Assembly: GCA_947457975.1 (NCBI GenBank) | Contig: CANGYC010000019.1 | Span: forward strand, 1 to 16,310 | Reading direction: 5' to 3' | Length of the DNA: 16,310 nt | DNA from: Comamonadaceae bacterium | GTDB lineage: Bacteria; Pseudomonadota; Gammaproteobacteria; Burkholderiales; Burkholderiaceae_C | Shown here: positions 1 through 7,095 of the stretch, one piece after another | How the letters are laid out: each line of letters starts with the position of its first letter | Position numbering within the stretch: position 1 is the first letter of the stretch | Translations under genes and position numbers: made by a program | The notes under the pieces: model-generated | What the model saw: the letters and a program-made list of their open reading frames with translations, nothing else | Told to the model about the DNA's origin: nothing | The model's database searches: none

Positions 1-7
1 GGCCGCT

Positions 8-466
8 TCAGGCGGCCGAGATGCCGGCCTGGGCCGCAGCTTCCTCGAGCTGCTGCTGGTAGAGCATCTGGAAGTTGATCTCGGCCAGGTGCACCGGCGG
101 AAAGCCCGCGCGCTGCACCACATCGGCCACGTTGCTGCGCAGGTAGGGGTAGACGATCTGCGGGCAGGCGATGCCCACCACCTGGCCCAGCTGCTCCTCG
201 GGAACATGCCGGATCTCGAAGATGCCGGCCTGCTTGGCCTCGATCAGGAACACCGTCTTGTCCTTGATCTTGGTGTGCACCGTGGCCATCACCGACACCT
301 CGAACATGCCTTCGGCCACCGCCTCATGGCCCACGGCCAGCTGGATGTCCACCTGGGGTTGCTCCTGCTCCAGCAAGATGGCGGGCGAGTTGGGTTGTTC
401 GAGGGAGACTTCTTTCAGGTACACGCGCTGGATCTGGAAGACGGGTTCGGCTTGCTGGTCGGCCAT
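8..466 (-). CDS. secB: Protein-export chaperone SecB
   Basis: SecB is the cytosolic homotetrameric chaperone that holds preproteins unfolded and passes them to SecA for Sec export. The 152-residue product is close to the usual length of about 155. It shows the family pattern: an N-terminal [14 protein letters not shown] strand with the P..P pair, then the highly conserved C-terminal [16 protein letters not shown] block followed by [12 protein letters not shown]. The ATG at 466 is chosen because an AAGGA ribosome site lies five bases upstream and family homology starts there; the open frame continues upstream to 751 without SecB similarity. It is the last minus-strand gene at the left edge, behind the hydrolase, grxC and rhodanese genes. 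Identification is firm from sequence; chaperone function is family knowledge. Confidence 0.97.
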   Translation of the reverse strand: MADQQAEPVFQIQRVYLKEVSLEQPNSPAILLEQEQPQVDIQLAVGHEAVAEGMFEVSVMATVHTKIKDKTVFLIEAKQAGIFEIRHVPEEQLGQVVGIACPQIVYPYLRSNVADVVQRAGFPPVHLAEINFQMLYQQQLEEAAAQAGISAA

Positions 467-524
467 GGGGGTCCTTGATGGGTTGGGAAAGCGCCTGCGC
501 TTCAAGCGCGATGACGGTGGAAGG

Positions 525-530
525 ATTATC
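525..530 (-). promoter_or_regulatory. Possible -10 element for secB
   Basis: The minus strand reads GATAAT, one base from the sigma-70 -10 consensus, about 60 bases upstream of the secB start in the 88-bp gap after the hydrolase gene. No good -35 hexamer lies 16-18 bases further up. A small perfect dyad, AAGCGC-CT-GCGCTT at 489-502, falls in the would-be leader. This is a weak call; secB may instead be read from upstream. Confidence 0.22.
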
Positions 531-554
531 TCAGGCCCGCATGCGCGGCCTGGC

Positions 555-1523
555 TCAGGCCTGGACCACGAAGCGGGCCAGCGCCGCCTGGTGTGGCCGG
601 GCTGCAAGCTGCAGACTCGGCGCCAGCTGATGGGCCTCGACGCCCTGCACGAACGCCAGCACCAGCTCGCGCGTGGCCTGCTTGACAGTGGCATTGAGCT
701 CGGGGCCATCGGCAGAGGTGATGCGGTCGGTGAAGATGCTGTGCGAGCCATGCGAGAACACGGCCAGCGCCTTGGGCCGGCTGCCGATGGCCTCGAACAC
801 CGCCACGCGGTCGCTGGCCGGGCTTTCGTAGCCGGGGATCTTGATCACGTCCTCGTTGGTGGTGATGTGCAGGCTGGGCAGGCCGATGGGCGAGACGGTG
901 CCGGCGAGGTCAGGCACCCCATAAAAGGGCGGTGTGGACAGCAGCACCGCTCCGCGTACGCGCGGATCCAGCAGGGACGGCAGCTGGACGGCCCCGCCCA
1001 CCCTGGCGCCGGCCACCAGCAGCGAGGTGTTGGCGCCGTAGGAATGGCCCGCCGCCACGGTGGTGGAGACCTCGAAGGGCAAGCCCTCCTGGGCGAAACG
1101 GTCCAGCCCGAAGCTCAGGTCGCGGGCGCGGGCGACCGCCTCCTCGCTGCTGATGGCCCGGCGCATGCGCTCGAAGGTCTGCAGGACGTTGCCTCCCCAC
1201 AGCGAACGGTCGCTGCCCACGTGCTGCAGATGCAGGCTGGCCACGCCGTGGGCGGCCAGATGGCGGCCGATGTAGCTGTAGCCCAGGCGCGAGCCGCCGA
1301 TGCCATGCGAGAAGACGACCAGCGGCCCCTTCTGCCGCTCCGGCAGGTACAGGCGAGCAGGCACGGAGCGCTGCCGGGCGGCATCGGTCCACTCAAAATC
1401 CAGTACACGCGGGGGCGCCTCGGGCGCGGACCAGGCCAGAGCAGCCCAGCCAGAACCGGCCGCCGCGGCCAGGGTGCGAAGCACCTGCCGGCGGCCAGGC
1501 AGGCCCCGCCTGTCGGCGTTCAT
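555..1523 (-). CDS. Exported alpha/beta hydrolase, probable Tat substrate
   Basis: The 322-residue protein begins with a twin-arginine-like leader ([13 protein letters not shown] at residues 11-23, then a short hydrophobic stretch ending near WSAPEAPP), so export in folded form to the periplasm is likely. The mature part has an alpha/beta-hydrolase core: an oxyanion-type loop FSHGIGGS (residues 71-78), a nucleophile elbow AGHSYGAN with Ser161, and a late [10 protein letters not shown] segment (257-266) that probably carries the catalytic histidine. The acid could be Asp225 in [10 protein letters not shown]. It resembles dienelactone/PET-hydrolase-like and acetylhydrolase-type esterases, but the substrate cannot be told. 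It lies 34 bp after grxC and 88 bp before secB, probably in the same transcript. The start codon is the first ATG that gives a full leader. Confidence 0.85.
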   Translation of the reverse strand: MNADRRGLPGRRQVLRTLAAAAGSGWAALAWSAPEAPPRVLDFEWTDAARQRSVPARLYLPERQKGPLVVFSHGIGGSRLGYSYIGRHLAAHGVASLHLQHVGSDRSLWGGNVLQTFERMRRAISSEEAVARARDLSFGLDRFAQEGLPFEVSTTVAAGHSYGANTSLLVAGARVGGAVQLPSLLDPRVRGAVLLSTPPFYGVPDLAGTVSPIGLPSLHITTNEDVIKIPGYESPASDRVAVFEAIGSRPKALAVFSHGSHSIFTDRITSADGPELNATVKQATRELVLAFVQGVEAHQLAPSLQLAARPHQAALARFVVQA

Positions 1524-1557
1524 CGGGGGGCCTCTTGAAGGACGAGGGGGCCGAGTC

Positions 1558-1827
1558 TCAGACCGACACCTGGCCCTGCAGCAGGGGCAAGAGGCCTCCC
1601 CGGGCGTCCAGGGCTATGAGGTCATCGCAACCGCCCACATGGGTCTGGCCGATGAAGATCTGCGGCACGGTGCGGCGGCCGGTGGCCTGCATCATGCGCT
1701 CGCGTTCGCCGGGCACCTGGTCGATGCGGACCTCCTCGACCTGCTCGACCCCGCGGCGCTTGAGCAGCGCCTTGGCTTGAACGCAGTAAGGGCAGGAGGC
1801 TGTGGTGTACATCTTCACGGCTTGCAT
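1558..1827 (-). CDS. grxC: Glutaredoxin 3
   Basis: This is a small cytosolic dithiol oxidoreductase that reduces disulfides and glutathione mixed disulfides using glutathione. The 89-residue protein has the redox centre CPYC at residues 12-15, the cis-proline motif TVPQIFI (53-59) and the glutathione-binding GGCDD (65-69), which together define class I GrxC. Length matches the family (82-90). A GGAG lies five bases before the ATG. It sits 128 bp downstream of the rhodanese gene and 34 bp upstream of the hydrolase gene. The rhodanese-grxC-secB order is common in Burkholderiales, so a shared sulfur/redox and export transcript is a reasonable inference. No promoter was recognised in the 128-bp gap. 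Confidence 0.96.
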   Translation of the reverse strand: MQAVKMYTTASCPYCVQAKALLKRRGVEQVEEVRIDQVPGERERMMQATGRRTVPQIFIGQTHVGGCDDLIALDARGGLLPLLQGQVSV

Positions 1828-1955
1828 GGGAACTCCGGGACATCAGGGGTCAGGTCAAAAGGGACTTCACCATGCCACAAGCGGGCAAGGACGGCAGGCC
1901 CGTGGCGAGCTGGCCCTGGCCCGACCTGGGTTTTGTGGACCCTGCCAGACGCGCT

Positions 1956-2366
1956 TCAGGCTTTCTCGACAGGCAGACCAGATTCCCGCCAGGCCTTCAT
2001 ACCACCGGCGATCGCCTGGGCCTGCTCAAAGCCGAGCTTCTTGGCCATGGCAGCCGCACGCGAGGCGCGCGAACCCACCGGACAGACCATGATGACAGGC
2101 AGGCTCTTGTTCTTCACCAGACCCGCCAGCTTGGCATCAACCTCGCCAAAGGGCAGATTCTTCGAGCCCACCACGTGGCCCTGGGCAAATTCATGTGGCT
2201 CGCCCACATAGATGACCACGGCCTTCTCGCGGTTGATCAGCTGCACCGCCGCGGCGGGGCTGAGGCTGCCAGCGCGCGTTCCGCCGGCGATCACCGGCCA
2301 CAGCAGCAGGGCACCCGAAGACAGCGCCACGGAGATCAGCATCCAGTTGTCCATCAAGAATTTCAC
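1956..2366 (-). CDS. Membrane-anchored single-domain rhodanese-like protein
   Basis: The 136-residue protein starts with one hydrophobic segment (about residues 7-27), followed by a single rhodanese domain that probably sits on the periplasmic side. Cys95 heads the active-site loop CPVGSRA (95-101), the loop that carries persulfide sulfur in sulfurtransferases. The [10 protein letters not shown] stretch and the C-terminal [12 protein letters not shown] are typical of the fold. One oddity is that the usual DVR before the domain's GHI motif reads YVG here (residues 53-55), so two frequently conserved residues are missing while the cysteine is kept. The GTG start is supported by AAGGA at a six-base spacing. 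It is the first gene of the minus-strand group and is divergent from gpmA. Sulfur acceptor unknown. Confidence 0.9.
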   Translation of the reverse strand: MKFLMDNWMLISVALSSGALLLWPVIAGGTRAGSLSPAAAVQLINREKAVVIYVGEPHEFAQGHVVGSKNLPFGEVDAKLAGLVKNKSLPVIMVCPVGSRASRAAAMAKKLGFEQAQAIAGGMKAWRESGLPVEKA

Positions 2367-2401
2367 GGGGATCCTTCGTGTCAGAGAGCGTCAAACATGA
2401 G

Positions 2402-2411
2402 ATTCTAGAAT
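2402..2411. promoter_or_regulatory. Palindromic ATTCTAGAAT in the divergent gpmA/rhodanese spacer
   Basis: A perfect 10-bp palindrome places TAGAAT, a plausible -10 hexamer, on both strands between the divergent rhodanese (start 2366) and gpmA (start 2501) genes. Read on minus it would give a rhodanese leader of about 30 bases; read on plus, a gpmA leader of about 85 bases. Neither strand has a good -35 at 16-18 bases, so the promoter call is tentative. Confidence 0.33.
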
Positions 2412-2500
2412 GCAGGGCTCAAGCGTGCCGACCCGACCCGCATGCCCTGCGCCCGGGCGAGGCGACGCCGCATTCCGATCGACCACCAACGCTCCTGCCC

Positions 2501-3244
2501 ATGTACAAACTCGTGCTCATCCGCCACGGCGAATCCACCTGGAACCTTGAAAATCGTTTCACCGGCTGGACCGACGTGGACCTCACGCCCACAGGCCTGG
2601 CGCAAGCGGTCTCGGCCGGCAAGCTGCTCAAGGCCGAGGGCTACGACTTCGACCTGGCCTACACCAGCGTGCTCAAGCGCGCCACCCGCACGCTCTGGCA
2701 TGTGCTCGACGAAATGGACCGCACCTGGCTGCCGGTGGTGCACAGCTGGCGCCTCAATGAGCGCCACTACGGCGCGCTGCAGGGCCTGAACAAGGCCGAC
2801 ATGGCCAAACAATACGGTGACGAGCAGGTGCTGGTCTGGCGCCGCAGCTACGACACGCCGCCGCCGGCGCTGGAACCGAGCGATCCGCGCAGCGAGCGGG
2901 GCGACCGCCGCTATGCCAAGCTCGAGCCCGGGCAGGTGCCGCTGACCGAGTGCCTGAAGGACACGGTGGCCCGCGTGCTGCCTTTCTGGAACGAATCCAT
3001 GGCCCCGGCGATCAAGGCCGGCAAGCGCGTGGTGGTGGCTGCCCATGGCAATTCCATCCGAGCCTTGGTGAAGTACCTCGACGGCATCTCCGACAGCGAC
3101 ATCGTGGGCCTGAACATTCCCAACGGCATTCCCCTGGTCTACGAGCTCGACGAGAACCTCAAGCCGCTGCGCCACCATTACCTGGGCGATGCCGAGGCCG
3201 CCGCCAAGGCGGCGGCGATGGTGGCCGCACAGGGCAAGGGCTGA
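2501..3244 (+). CDS. gpmA: 2,3-bisphosphoglycerate-dependent phosphoglycerate mutase
   Basis: This enzyme interconverts 3- and 2-phosphoglycerate in glycolysis and gluconeogenesis through a phosphohistidine intermediate. The 247-residue protein has the catalytic LIRHGES motif with His9, [13 protein letters not shown], the proton-donor region [13 protein letters not shown] with Glu87, the [10 protein letters not shown] loop and the second histidine in [13 protein letters not shown] (His182), in the order of the E. coli enzyme (about 250 residues). The start at 2501 is set by homology; the frame stays open upstream to 2378, but that extension crosses the promoter region. No clear Shine-Dalgarno site precedes the ATG. 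The tail is alanine-rich. It leads the plus-strand group with ctp 123 bp downstream and no terminator between them. Confidence 0.97.
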   Translation: MYKLVLIRHGESTWNLENRFTGWTDVDLTPTGLAQAVSAGKLLKAEGYDFDLAYTSVLKRATRTLWHVLDEMDRTWLPVVHSWRLNERHYGALQGLNKADMAKQYGDEQVLVWRRSYDTPPPALEPSDPRSERGDRRYAKLEPGQVPLTECLKDTVARVLPFWNESMAPAIKAGKRVVVAAHGNSIRALVKYLDGISDSDIVGLNIPNGIPLVYELDENLKPLRHHYLGDAEAAAKAAAMVAAQGKG

Positions 3245-3367
3245 GCCCACTGCGCGGGGGGAAATGGATACACGGCCTGCGGCCGCCGGGTGTATATTGC
3301 TGCTCACTTTGCGGGTGCAGCGCCCCGTGCGGCGCCAGGCGCCCCCGCCAAGCCATCAAAGGTCGGT

Positions 3368-4801
3368 ATGGGTCAGAAACTCAAGATAGCGGGCTGGATT
3401 TCCTTGGGCGCGGTAGCCGGCGCTCTCACCACGGTGCAGTTGCAGGCGGTGGCTCGCAACAACCTCTCGCCCCTGCCGCTGGAAGAGCTGCAGCAGCTGG
3501 CCGCCGTGTTCGGCATGATCAAGAGCGACTATGTCGAGCCGGTGGAAGACAAAAAGCTCATCACCGACGCCATCTCCGGCATGGTCTCCAGCCTGGATCC
3601 GCACTCGGTGTACTTCGACAAGAAATCCTTCAAGGAATTCCGCGAAGGCACCTCGGGCCGCTTTGTCGGTGTGGGCATCGAGATCAGCCAGGAGGACGGC
3701 CTGGTCAAGGTGGTCTCGCCCATCGAAGGCTCGCCCGCCGACCGCGCCGGCCTCAAGCCCAACGACCTGATCACCAAGATCGATGACACCCTGGTCAAGG
3801 GCCTGTCGCTCAATGAGGCCGTCAAGCGCATGCGCGGCGAGCCCAATACCAAGGTGCTGCTGACCATCTTCCGCAAGGACGAGAACCGCACCTTCCCGGT
3901 CACCATCACCCGCGAGGAGATTCGCACGCAGTCGGTGCGGGCTAAGATGGTCGAGCCGGGCTACGCCTGGGTGCGCCTGTCGCAGTTCCAGGAACGCACA
4001 GTGGAAGACTTCGTGACCCGCGTGGAAGCGCTTTACAAGCAAGACCCGCAGCTCAAGGGCCTGGTGCTGGACCTGCGCAACGACCCAGGCGGCCTGCTCG
4101 ATGCGGCGGTGGCCATCTCGGCGGCTTTCCTGCCCGAGAACGTCACGGTGGTGTCCACCAACGGCCAGCTGGCTGAAAGCAAATTCACCTACCGCGCCGC
4201 GCCCGAGTACTACGTGCGCCGCGGCTCAGACCCGCTCAAGCGCCTGCCAGTCAGCCTGAAAAAGGTGCCGCTGGTGGTGCTGGTCAATGAAGGCTCGGCC
4301 TCGGCCAGCGAAATCGTGGCCGGCGCCCTGCAGGACCACAAGCGCGCCGTCATCATGGGCAGCCAGACCTTCGGCAAGGGCTCGGTGCAGACCGTGCGGC
4401 CGCTGGGCCCCGACACGGGCCTGAAGATCACCACCGCGCGCTACTTCACGCCCAGCGGCAAGTCCATCCAGGCCAAAGGCATCATCCCCGACGTGCTGGT
4501 GGACGAAACGCCCGAGGGCAGCCCCTTTGCCGCCCTGCGCTCGCGCGAGGCCGATCTGGAAAAGCACCTGAGCAACGGCTCGAACCCCGAGCAGAAGGAC
4601 CCGGCCCGAGAGAAGGCGCGCGAGGAGGCCCTCAAGAAGCTCGAGGCCGCCTCCAAGCTGCCGCCCGAGCAGCGCCGCCCACCCGAGTTCGGCAGCGACA
4701 AGGACTTCCAGCTGATCCAGGCGCTCAACCAGCTCAAGGGCCGGCAGGTGCTGGCCAGCAAGACGCAGGCGCCGCGGACCGAAGAGAAGAAAGAGAACTG
4801 A
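3368..4801 (+). CDS. ctp: C-terminal processing peptidase, S41 family
   Basis: This is an exported serine protease that trims the C-termini of envelope proteins. In the 477-residue form, an N-terminal hydrophobic signal or anchor spans about residues 7-25. A helical segment with SDYVEPV and SSLDPHSVYF follows, then a PDZ domain (about 95-180) with GVGIEIS and GSPADRAGLKPND. The S41 catalytic core has Ser312 in EGSASASEI, Lys337 in TFGKGSVQ and Gln341; the 25- and 4-residue spacing equals that of Bacillus CtpB. The tail (about 380-477) is charged. The frame stays open 26 codons upstream to an ATG at 3290, but ATG 3368 places the signal sequence at the N-terminus. A TATATT lies at 3293-3298 in the spacer without a convincing -35. 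The gene ends at a hairpin terminator just before moeB. Confidence 0.95.
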   Translation: MGQKLKIAGWISLGAVAGALTTVQLQAVARNNLSPLPLEELQQLAAVFGMIKSDYVEPVEDKKLITDAISGMVSSLDPHSVYFDKKSFKEFREGTSGRFVGVGIEISQEDGLVKVVSPIEGSPADRAGLKPNDLITKIDDTLVKGLSLNEAVKRMRGEPNTKVLLTIFRKDENRTFPVTITREEIRTQSVRAKMVEPGYAWVRLSQFQERTVEDFVTRVEALYKQDPQLKGLVLDLRNDPGGLLDAAVAISAAFLPENVTVVSTNGQLAESKFTYRAAPEYYVRRGSDPLKRLPVSLKKVPLVVLVNEGSASASEIVAGALQDHKRAVIMGSQTFGKGSVQTVRPLGPDTGLKITTARYFTPSGKSIQAKGIIPDVLVDETPEGSPFAALRSREADLEKHLSNGSNPEQKDPAREKAREEALKKLEAASKLPPEQRRPPEFGSDKDFQLIQALNQLKGRQVLASKTQAPRTEEKKEN

Positions 4802-4826
4802 GGACCGCCCGTCCCACCCTCCCACA

Positions 4827-4850
4827 CCCGCCGCCCGGCGGGTTTTTCTT
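4827..4850 (+). terminator. Intrinsic terminator between ctp and moeB
   Basis: CCCGCC (4827-4832), a GCCC loop and GGCGGG (4837-4842) form a perfect six-base-pair GC stem, immediately followed by TTTTTCTT. This is a textbook rho-independent terminator for gpmA-ctp. The moeB ATG follows three bases after the T run, so the 3' arm GGCGGG is also the only purine-rich candidate ribosome site for moeB. Confidence 0.8.
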
Positions 4851-4852
4851 GC

Positions 4853-5611
4853 ATGAACGACGCCCAACTGCTGCGCTACTCGCGCCACATCCTGCTCGAT
4901 GACATTGGCGTGGAAGGCCAGGCTCGCCTCCTGGCCTCACGCGTGCTGGTGGTGGGCGCCGGCGGCCTGGGCTCGCCCGTGGGTCTGTACCTGGGCAGTG
5001 CCGGGGTGGGCCACATCACCATCGTGGACCACGACCGGGTGGACGCCACCAACCTGCAGCGGCAGATCGCGCACCGGCTGGAGCGCGTGGGGCAGTACAA
5101 GGCCGACTCGCTGGCCCAGAGCATCCGCGAGATCAACCCCGATGTGGCGCTGCGCTGCATCACGCAGCGCGCAGACCAGGGCTTGCTGAACGAACTGTTG
5201 CCCCGCATGGACCTGGTGCTCGATTGCACCGACAACTTCGACACCCGTCAGGCCATCAACCGTGCCTGTGTGCAGCACCGCGTGCCGCTGGTCTCAGGCG
5301 CGGCCATCGGCTTCGATGCCCAGGTGAGCGTGTACGACACACGCCAGGCCCAGGCCCCCTGCTACGCCTGTCTTTTTCCGCCGGAGGCGCCGCCCGAGGA
5401 AGTGCGCTGCGCCACCATGGGCGTGTTTGCGCCCCTGGTGGGCATCATTGGCAGCGTGCAGGCCGCCGAGGCTCTGAAGCTGCTGGCCGGCGTGGGCGAG
5501 CCGCTGGCGGGGCGGCTGCTCATGCTCGATGGGCGGCGCATGAGCTGGAGCGAGATCCGGCTCATGCGCGAGGTCGGCTGCAGCGTCTGCGCCGGCCTGC
5601 GCAGCCCCTGA
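4853..5611 (+). CDS. moeB: MoeB/HesA/ThiF-family sulfur-carrier adenylyltransferase
   Basis: An E1-like enzyme of this family uses ATP to adenylate the C-terminal glycine of a ubiquitin-like sulfur carrier (MoaD for molybdopterin, ThiS for thiamine). The 252-residue protein shows the N-terminal LLRYSRHILLDDIG, the nucleotide loop GAGGLGSP (residues 35-42), VDHDRVDATNLQRQ with the conserved Asp and Arg, Lys83, DCTDNFDTR with Asp127, and CATMGVFAPLVGIIGS. Two CxxC pairs at 170/173 and 243/246 form the zinc site, almost at E. coli MoeB positions. No rhodanese fusion is present. MoeB and ThiF cannot be separated from this sequence alone, and no moaD, moaE or thiS lies in the window. The ATG is fixed by homology, yet it directly abuts a terminator. 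Confidence 0.92.
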   Translation: MNDAQLLRYSRHILLDDIGVEGQARLLASRVLVVGAGGLGSPVGLYLGSAGVGHITIVDHDRVDATNLQRQIAHRLERVGQYKADSLAQSIREINPDVALRCITQRADQGLLNELLPRMDLVLDCTDNFDTRQAINRACVQHRVPLVSGAAIGFDAQVSVYDTRQAQAPCYACLFPPEAPPEEVRCATMGVFAPLVGIIGSVQAAEALKLLAGVGEPLAGRLLMLDGRRMSWSEIRLMREVGCSVCAGLRSP

Positions 5612-5666
5612 GCGAGCACGCCGCCATAAGCCGGACCAGCGCCGGCAGGCGCCGAGAACGGACGGC

Positions 5667-6299
5667 TCAGTCGATGAGCTTGTTCTTCAGCGCGTAGTAG
5701 GTGAGGTCGCTGTTGGAAGTCAGGCTCATCTTCTCCATCACGCGCGTGCGGTAGGTGCTCACGGTCTTGACGCTCAGGGACAAGGCCTTGGCGATGTCAC
5801 CGGCCGTCTCGCCCTTGGCGAGCTTGAGGAAGACCTGGAATTCACGCTCCGACAGCTGCTCGTGCGAAGCAATGTCGTTGGGTCGGTTCAGTTGCTGGGC
5901 CAGCAGCTCGGCCACGCTGGGCGTGATGTAGCGCTTGCCCAGGGAAATGACACGGATGGCGTTGACGATCTCGGCCGGGTCGCACTCCTTGTTCAGGTAG
6001 CCACTGGCGCCCTGGCGAATGAGGTTCACCGCGTAGTGCTCCTCCGGGTAGCCACTGAGGATGAGGATGCCGACATCCGGCGCCTTGGCACGGATCATGG
6101 CCAGCGCATCGATGCCGCTCTGGCCGGGCATGGACAAGTCCATCACCAGGATGTCCAGCTCCACATTGCGCACCAGGTCGATCGCCTCACGCCCACTGGC
6201 AGCTTCTCCCGCGACCCTCAGATCCACCTGGTCCGAGAAGAACTGCTTGAGTCCTGAACGAACGATGGCGTGGTCATCAACGATTCCAATTTTGATCAT
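5667..6299 (-). CDS. NarL/FixJ-family response regulator (orphan)
   Basis: This 210-residue two-component transcription regulator has an N-terminal receiver and a C-terminal LuxR-type helix-turn-helix. The receiver has the acidic pair Asp8-Asp9 (IVDDHAIVRSGL), the phospho-acceptor Asp54 in VMDLSMPG, the Ser82 switch residue and Lys104 in GYLNKE. The HTH spans about 148-205 (LSEREFQVFLKLAKGETAGD, then SVKTVSTYRTRVMEKM). It resembles the UvrY/GacA-like group. ATG 6299 is preferred over an upstream start at 6326 because a GGGGGAG stretch lies about 10 bases before it and the receiver begins there. No histidine kinase gene lies in the window. It is convergent with moeB and divergent from the DUF883 cassette, whose spacer it may control; that is inference. 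Confidence 0.93.
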   Translation of the reverse strand: MIKIGIVDDHAIVRSGLKQFFSDQVDLRVAGEAASGREAIDLVRNVELDILVMDLSMPGQSGIDALAMIRAKAPDVGILILSGYPEEHYAVNLIRQGASGYLNKECDPAEIVNAIRVISLGKRYITPSVAELLAQQLNRPNDIASHEQLSEREFQVFLKLAKGETAGDIAKALSLSVKTVSTYRTRVMEKMSLTSNSDLTYYALKNKLID

Positions 6300-6345
6300 G
6301 TCCCTGCTCCCCCAAACGGTTACCAATTGAAGTGGTCTGGCAGTG

Positions 6346-6432
6346 ATAACTGTTGAGCTTTATTACTCATTTATGTGCTGCAGACAAAACCATTATTAAC
6401 TAATAGTTTTCAATGATTAACTGGACAGTTAT
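6346..6432. repeat. Inverted repeat bracketing the regulator promoter
   Basis: ATAACTGT at 6346-6353 and its exact reverse complement ACAGTTAT at 6425-6432 lie on either side of the predicted promoter, with centres 79 bp apart. An odd palindrome AACTAATAGTT (6398-6408) lies between them. These could be binding sites for a dimeric regulator, perhaps the response regulator itself. In AT-rich DNA an eight-base match can arise by chance. Confidence 0.35.
6360..6387 (-). promoter_or_regulatory. Predicted sigma-70 promoter of the response regulator
   Basis: On the minus strand TTGTCT (6387-6382) and TAATAA (6365-6360) are separated by 16 bases, matching four of six consensus positions at -35 and five of six at -10. 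Transcription would start near 6353 and give a leader of about 54 bases with a purine-rich ribosome site. The flanking inverted repeat ATAACTGT / ACAGTTAT brackets this promoter, as an operator pair might. Confidence 0.4.
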
Positions 6433-6568
6433 TTAAATTGCATTTGTTCAATTTTTTTAATGCATATGGCTGAGTTGTCCTATGGGGAGGCCTCGGCGCC
6501 CAGGGGTCATCGGCCAAATTCAAAGCAGCGAACCTGGCTTTGCGCGCCAGGCAGCCACAGGCTCACCC

Positions 6569-6617
6569 CATTGAGGTCTCCATTGAGGACTCCATTGAGG
6601 AGAGGACTCCATTGAGC
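6569..6617. repeat. 12-bp tandem repeat CATTGAGGACTC
   Basis: Four head-to-tail copies are visible: CATTGAGGTCTC (6569-6580), CATTGAGGACTC (6581-6592), CATTGAGGAGAGGACTC with a five-base insertion (6593-6609), and a truncated CATTGAGC (6610-6617). The array lies between the response regulator and the DUF883 cassette. Its function is unknown; replication slippage could change the copy number. Confidence 0.85.
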
Positions 6618-6769
6618 CTTCCTACAGCGGCTTGAAGTGCGCGACTACAGCCCACGAGGCTGCGAGCCGATGAAGGCGCGCCAGCCCCTGGCTTACGCTG
6701 ACTCACCCACTCACCTCGGCATGCCGAAGGTCTCCGCCCCCCACTGCGCCACTGCGCCGCACCACCATC

Positions 6770-7078
6770 ATGAACCACCTCTCTTCCTCCGAGTCCCACC
6801 CTGCCGCGTCCGGTCTGGAAGCGCTGCACGAGCGCGGCTGGACAGACCGCGTCGACCCCCTGGTCGGACAGCTCTCCTCACGTGCGCAGCACCTTGCACG
6901 CCAAGGCATGGACCTGGCCGCGAATGCGGGTGCCAGGGCGCAGGAATCCTGGGCACGCTATGCCGACGCCACCACGGGCTATGTGGCGCGCCAGCCCGTT
7001 CGCTCCGTGCTCATGGCCGCCGCCGTGGGCGCCGGTCTGGCGCTGCTGATCGCCGCCTCCAGCCGCCGCCGCGACTGA
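6770..7078 (+). CDS. DUF883 family protein (YqjD/ElaB-like)
   Basis: The 102-residue protein has a polar, helix-prone N-terminal part (about 15-68) and one C-terminal membrane segment (about 78-96, QPVRSVLMAAAVGAGLALL) ended by a basic SSRRRD tail. That architecture, with the preceding GYVARQP resembling the family's YVRENPW, matches the DUF883 group. E. coli YqjD and ElaB of this group are C-tail-anchored inner-membrane proteins reported to bind ribosomes in stationary phase. The N-terminal half is weakly conserved here, so the ribosome role should not be assumed. The ATG at 6770 has no clear ribosome site. The holin-like gene starts 17 bp downstream, repeating the E. coli yqjD-yqjE order. 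Confidence 0.72.
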   Translation: MNHLSSSESHPAASGLEALHERGWTDRVDPLVGQLSSRAQHLARQGMDLAANAGARAQESWARYADATTGYVARQPVRSVLMAAAVGAGLALLIAASSRRRD

Positions 7079-7095
7079 GCTGTCCAGCCCACGCC

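Larger units (their letters stand above)
6300..6769. other. 470-bp regulatory spacer with an AT-rich island
   Basis: No gene is supported here. Positions about 6336-6475 are strongly AT-rich against a GC-rich genome. They contain a dyad AACTA-A-TAGTT (6398-6408), a separated inverted repeat ATAACTGT (6346-6353) / ACAGTTAT (6425-6432), and a run of seven T at about 6452-6458. The rest is GC-rich again, with an inverted repeat CCTGGC (6533-6538) / GCCAGG (6546-6551) and a tandem repeat at 6569-6617. The island probably holds the response-regulator promoter and upstream binding sites. The 150 bp before the DUF883 start show no convincing promoter or ribosome site. Confidence 0.6.

Noticed and set aside
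171..1538. 455-codon open frame on the plus strand over secB and the hydrolase
   Set aside because: It crosses two well-supported minus-strand genes and their spacer, and its composition is typical of an antisense shadow.
2378..2500. N-terminal extension of GpmA
   Set aside because: The frame is open but crosses the divergent promoter spacer, and family homology begins at the [11 protein letters not shown] start at 2501.
3265..3298. Promoter for ctp built on TATATT at 3293-3298
   Set aside because: No acceptable -35 at 16-18 bases; the nearest candidate, TGGATA, is 22 bases away. Noted in the ctp entry only.
5639..5652. Hairpin GCGCC-GGCA-GGCGC between the convergent moeB and response-regulator genes, considered as a terminator
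   Set aside because: Only five base pairs and no T run on either side, so it is not reported as a terminator.
6563..6829. 88-codon minus-strand open frame across the 12-bp tandem repeat
   Set aside because: It has arginine/glycine-rich composition, no ribosome site and no known motif, and it overlaps the DUF883 start; the repeat just reads as a Met-Glu-Ser pattern.
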